This document shows, one piece after another, positions 60,601 to 64,000 of a stretch of DNA of 64,000 nucleotides (its first letter is position 1; the number at the start of each line of letters is the position of its first letter). The notes under the pieces were generated by a model that was given only the letters and a program-made list of their open reading frames with translations, ran no database searches and was not told the origin of the DNA. This DNA comes from Cognatishimia sp. F0-27 (lineage in GTDB: Bacteria > Pseudomonadota > Alphaproteobacteria > Rhodobacterales > Rhodobacteraceae), in the NCBI RefSeq assembly GCF_020667845.1, contig NZ_JAFMPQ010000025.1, forward strand, positions 1-64,000, in the 5' to 3' direction. The translations under genes and the position numbers were made by a program.

Positions 60601-63285
60601 ATGCCCGATCACGCCCTAGCCTTTTTGTCTGCGACCGGCACCGACCGCTATGTCAGTGCCGGGCTGTTTGGCGCAAACGCGCTACATCGGGTCAATCTCT
60701 CGGAGGACTCGGGTTTTGCGCCCACCGCCGGGTTCGAAGCGTCGCTTGATGCTTACGGTATTCGTGCGTTGCGCTACCCGGGAGGGCACTCGGAAAACAC
60801 GATCGACATCACGCATATGCCGAATGGCGCGCTGCGCGAAGAGGTGCGGGCGTTTTTCGATTGGTGCCGGGCGCAATCAGATGCAGGCTCACCCTGCGCG
60901 GTGACGGTGGTTCTGCCCACCAAGGCAAACATCCCCGCAGAGCGTATCGAAGCCTTTGTTCAGGCTCTCCTCGACCAATATGGCGATCTCGTTGTCGCGC
61001 TCGAAATCGGCAACGAATACAGCATTGGCCCCGTCCTTGCGGCGCCCGATCGTACTATCCACCCCGAACAGATCCCGGACAGCGATCGCGTCGGTGCGCT
61101 CAACGAGACCGAATACGGTATCGTCGCCAACCGGGTGATCAACGCGGTGCAGACCGTCCTGGAGCGGATGGCAGAGACCATGGGTGCCGCAGCCCCTGAT
61201 CCGATGATCCTTTTGCAATTTGCCGAGACCAATGGCGCGGCCAGCGATTTCAAGCGCGGTGAGAACGCGGGCGACTACAGGTTGGCCAATGCAGCGATCC
61301 TCGCCGAGCTGGATATGCGGGCGCGTGACGCGGTCGATGCGGGCGTTGCGCATTACTACTACAACGCATCCCATGCGCAGGGTCCGGCGTTTGGCGATGT
61401 GGCCGATTGGCGGCTGGTGCGCCGGATCGACGAGCGTTTCGCGGATTTCGAAGCCCGGATGGGGCGCGACCTGCCGCTGGTTATCACGGAATGGAACGTG
61501 GTCGCCGGGAACACCTCTCAGCTCGGGGCAACCAGCGCGTCTGTCATGATCGAGATGTTCGAACGCATGGTTCAGATGGGCGTGACAGAGGCCCATGTCT
61601 GGCCGGTCCAGCACCGGACCCCAAACGCGCTGTTTGGCAATCGCGACATCGACGGCACGCAATATACGATGGCGGGAGGGGCCTTTTCGCTCCTGGTGGG
61701 AGGCCTTCGGCCACGACTGAGCGAGACAGGCCATCTGGACCAGGTTGAAAACTTGCAGTCCGAATGGGCGAATGCCAGTGCCGACATCGAGATCAACCAT
61801 TTTCGCAGCGCCTATCGCGATGTTCTCTATGTGTCGTCGCGCCAGCCGGAGCCGCTCGACGTCACGCTGGATCTGGGCGCGCTCCTCGGCCCCGGGGCGC
61901 GTGTCACCGTCGATCACATGACGATTGATCGGGCCACGTCGGATGGGTTGAGCGATCTTGCCGATCCCGCGGGCCGCAACCGGATCGCCCGGCGCGAGAT
62001 CGATCAGGACGCGCTTGATCGGTTGGCAACATTGCCGTTTTTCGATCCGGACAACGAGGCCCATATCAAGCGGGATGCATCGCAACTGCTCACCTATCTG
62101 CCGCCTTACGAAACGATCATTCCATTGGTTGCGGATCCCCAAGGCCTGGACGATTTCTATTTCGCCGCGGAGGTCGACGTGGCGCCGCTGATCACCACCA
62201 GCCAGCCGCAGCTTGGAGCCGGGGAGCCGCTCGCCCTCGGGTTCATGCCCTATGACGTGACCCGCGTGATCATCGACAGGATCAGGGGGCAAGAGGGTGG
62301 CAACGGCGCCGATACGTTGACCGGCGGCATAGGGCGCGACAGCCTTTCCGGTCGGGCGGGAAATGACCGGCTCGAAGGAGGAGAGGACGCGGACAGCCTG
62401 CAAGGCGGTGCGGGCGATGACCGCTTGTTTGGTGGTCCGGGCAGCGATCGGCTGATCGATGGTCACGGCGACGGGGCCGATCTTTTGCATGGGCAGGCTG
62501 GCGATGATGAGATCCGATCCCTCGGCGGGGCCGACTGGATCGAGGGCGGCAGCGGCGATGACAGGATACACCTTGAGCCGAGCGCCGTTTTCGGGCCGGG
62601 CTTTTCTGCGCGACACGCGCTGACCGACGGGACGGCCTTTGCCGCATGGTCGGTTTCGGTCGAAGGGCTTTGGCGCCTTCAGGCCGTTGTGCAGGGCGGA
62701 TCGGGCGTGGACCGGGTGCAGCTTGGCGCACAATCCGAGGCGCTGTTTCTCGATGATGTCTACAGCGCGGTGCATCCTGACTTTGCCAGCACTGTCATGG
62801 CGCGATTGCGGGCGGTTGAAGCGGTCCATGCCGGGGCTGGGGATGATCTCATCGACCTGACGACCAACCGGTTTCCCGGCGCGCTTGAAGATGTGTCGAT
62901 CTTTGGCGAGGCGGGTCATGACACGCTTTGGGGCACCGATGGGGATGACACCATCCATGGGGGTGCAGGCGATGATGTGATCGCGGGCGGTGGCGGGGCC
63001 GACCGGCTTTCTGGGGGGACAGGTGCGGATGCGTTTCATGTCTTTCTTGGCGAAGCGGGCGTGCAAAGGATACTGGATTTCTCAGTGTCCGAAGGGGATC
63101 GCCTTGTCTTGCATATCCCCTCTGGGCAGGATCGCGCGTCGATAGCGCTGGATCTGTTGGATGGGGTTTTGGCGCTTTCGAGCGGTGAAGGGGCTGCGAA
63201 CCGGGTTCTGGTTGACCTTGGCACCCAGACGGACGGTGTGTCGCTGGATATGCCGGGTCGGGATGACTGGCTCGATGTGATCTGA
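60601..63285 (+). CDS. Glycosidase (GH clan A-like) fused to RTX repeats
   Basis: Residues about 1-430 of this 894-residue protein resemble a TIM-barrel glycosidase of clan GH-A: the acid/base site is ALEIGNEYSIG (Glu139) and the nucleophile site LVITEWNVV (Glu297). Residues about 430-560 are a beta-rich accessory region. Residues 565-660 and 770-840 carry GGxGxDxL/I RTX nonapeptides (TLTGGIGRDSLSG, LEGGEDADSL, IHGGAGDDVIAGG), which bind Ca2+ in type I secreted proteins. There is no signal peptide. Together with the polysaccharide export gene 285 bp upstream this looks like an exopolysaccharide-modifying enzyme. The GH family (39, 51, 79 or other) cannot be fixed by eye. Confidence 0.85.
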   Translation: MPDHALAFLSATGTDRYVSAGLFGANALHRVNLSEDSGFAPTAGFEASLDAYGIRALRYPGGHSENTIDITHMPNGALREEVRAFFDWCRAQSDAGSPCAVTVVLPTKANIPAERIEAFVQALLDQYGDLVVALEIGNEYSIGPVLAAPDRTIHPEQIPDSDRVGALNETEYGIVANRVINAVQTVLERMAETMGAAAPDPMILLQFAETNGAASDFKRGENAGDYRLANAAILAELDMRARDAVDAGVAHYYYNASHAQGPAFGDVADWRLVRRIDERFADFEARMGRDLPLVITEWNVVAGNTSQLGATSASVMIEMFERMVQMGVTEAHVWPVQHRTPNALFGNRDIDGTQYTMAGGAFSLLVGGLRPRLSETGHLDQVENLQSEWANASADIEINHFRSAYRDVLYVSSRQPEPLDVTLDLGALLGPGARVTVDHMTIDRATSDGLSDLADPAGRNRIARREIDQDALDRLATLPFFDPDNEAHIKRDASQLLTYLPPYETIIPLVADPQGLDDFYFAAEVDVAPLITTSQPQLGAGEPLALGFMPYDVTRVIIDRIRGQEGGNGADTLTGGIGRDSLSGRAGNDRLEGGEDADSLQGGAGDDRLFGGPGSDRLIDGHGDGADLLHGQAGDDEIRSLGGADWIEGGSGDDRIHLEPSAVFGPGFSARHALTDGTAFAAWSVSVEGLWRLQAVVQGGSGVDRVQLGAQSEALFLDDVYSAVHPDFASTVMARLRAVEAVHAGAGDDLIDLTTNRFPGALEDVSIFGEAGHDTLWGTDGDDTIHGGAGDDVIAGGGGADRLSGGTGADAFHVFLGEAGVQRILDFSVSEGDRLVLHIPSGQDRASIALDLLDGVLALSSGEGAANRVLVDLGTQTDGVSLDMPGRDDWLDVI

Positions 63286-64000
63286 CCTCGAAGACGCCCT
63301 GTGTCACGCGCCCGCGTTGCCGGCGTCGGGTGCTCGGGTTTCACAATCAAACAGGGGGTGCCGCGCCTTCGCAGGCGCGCGCCGCACATATATCACCGCG
63401 CGGCGCCGTTTGCCCGGTTAAGGACGGGCGTGTGTGAGGGAAAGACGGTTGGATCGCCGGCCTTCCGTTTGACACATCTCGGCGGGGCGCGGGCGGTGTG
63501 ACCCTGCGTGGCTATGCAGGGCGGAGCCACCCGAAGCATGGGATGGCTGCTGGCCGGGCTTCCTTTTCATCGCACATCATGGGTCTCCCTTCGAGAACGC
63601 GGGGGACAGCCACCAAAACCGGGAGACCGGCGGGGACAGCCCCATGTTCCCAATAGGGCCCACGTGCCTTTTGCTGTCTCTCTCGTGGGCACGGTGGAGC
63701 CAAAGGGCATGATGCGGCAGCGGACGTGACCTGACCCGGGATTGCACGTTTGGCCTCTGGGTGCGGCCCGATGGCTTGCACCGGACAAGAGAGTTCGATG
63801 CAAGCCGCTGGTCCGGAACCAAGCGGGCAGGGGGCTGCGCAACGCGTCAGCGTTCGGACGGACAGTGGACCAACCCGGCCCAGACCTACCTGCGCGCTGG
63901 GACTGGCCCGTATCGGGCCGAAAGGGGCGGCAGGAACCGCGCAGATCAGAAGCCTCGGAGCGACAGCGCATTTAATGGCAACCCGGTGAACGAATGGCCT
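63286..64000. other. 715-bp terminal region without a convincing gene
   Basis: Frames on both strands are short and overlapping and have no domain. The segment 63600-63730 contains repeated ggggacagcc and gggagaccgg-type words. It may contain remnants of a mobile element, but no inverted repeats or transposase motifs were identified. The window ends here. Confidence 0.5.

Noticed and set aside
60889-63066. Long minus-strand frame of 725 residues opposite the glycosidase-RTX gene
   Set aside because: Antisense to clear GH and RTX motifs on the plus strand; His/Arg-rich and without a domain.
63567-63971. Possible insertion-sequence remnant in the last 450 bp
   Set aside because: Neither terminal inverted repeats nor a DDE-type motif were found; only short repeated words.

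Overview
The window is a high-GC, gene-dense chromosomal segment. It most likely comes from a marine member of the Rhodobacteraceae (Alphaproteobacteria, roseobacter group). This is inferred from the mix of families: paired DUF6455 proteins, a complex I NDUFA9-like reductase, an Nqr operon with apbE and nqrM, TctABC and TauE transporters, GntR/FCD regulators beside FAH-fold hydrolases, RTX proteins, and an AAA/VWA pair. Coupled ATGA start/stop overlaps are very common. No rRNA, CRISPR array or complete insertion sequence was seen.

Layout. 0-3.4 kb: a tandem hairpin repeat, a DCC-type thiol protein, an M48 lipoprotein peptidase, two DUF6455 proteins and an NDUFA9-like SDR. 3.5-10.4 kb: tRNA-Leu(CAG) with a 6.8-kb integrative element in its 3' end. 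The element is bounded by a 16-bp direct repeat and carries a tyrosine integrase, AlpA-like factor, winged-helix protein, CHC2/Toprim primase, DUF3987 protein and small unknowns. The layout recalls a P4-like satellite. 11.3-15.5 kb: an RTX protein and a chemoreceptor coupled to a small exported protein. 16.5-26 kb: a complete but divergent nqrABCDEF-apbE-nqrM-CBS operon, with a divergently transcribed pentaheme c-type cytochrome and a CPA2 antiporter next to it. 27-39 kb: catabolic and transport cluster A (two-subunit molybdenum hydroxylase, OsmC, LVIVD propeller, TctABC, two TauE-type exporters, a dihydroxyphthalate-decarboxylase-like protein, GntR and an FAH hydrolase). 39.6-45.2 kb: cluster B (Ldh-type dehydrogenase, NitT/TauT-type ABC transporter, FAH hydrolase, GntR). 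45-53 kb: cell-wall L,D-transpeptidase with an SH3 partner, a MoxR-like ATPase/VWA module, a ZIP transporter, a small membrane protein and a rhomboid. 54-58.5 kb: a cNMP-domain flavoprotein, a Tet-type MFS pump and a PhoD-like phosphoesterase. 59-63.3 kb: a polysaccharide export lipoprotein followed by a large glycosidase-RTX fusion. The last 0.7 kb shows no convincing gene.

How the genes fit together. The Nqr operon is the best candidate for something new. NqrC, D, E and F keep their cofactor residues. NqrB is only 260 residues and appears to lack the segment that carries the covalent-FMN threonine. The operon ends in a translationally coupled CBS protein and faces a pentaheme cytochrome, which suggests a redox module that differs from textbook Na+-NQR. 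Clusters A and B encode paralogous GntR regulators beside FAH hydrolases and share an identical 12-bp motif in their control regions, so they may be co-regulated. The export lipoprotein and glycosidase-RTX protein look like a pair that secretes and trims an exopolysaccharide. All functions are inferred from sequence read by eye; no database search was run.
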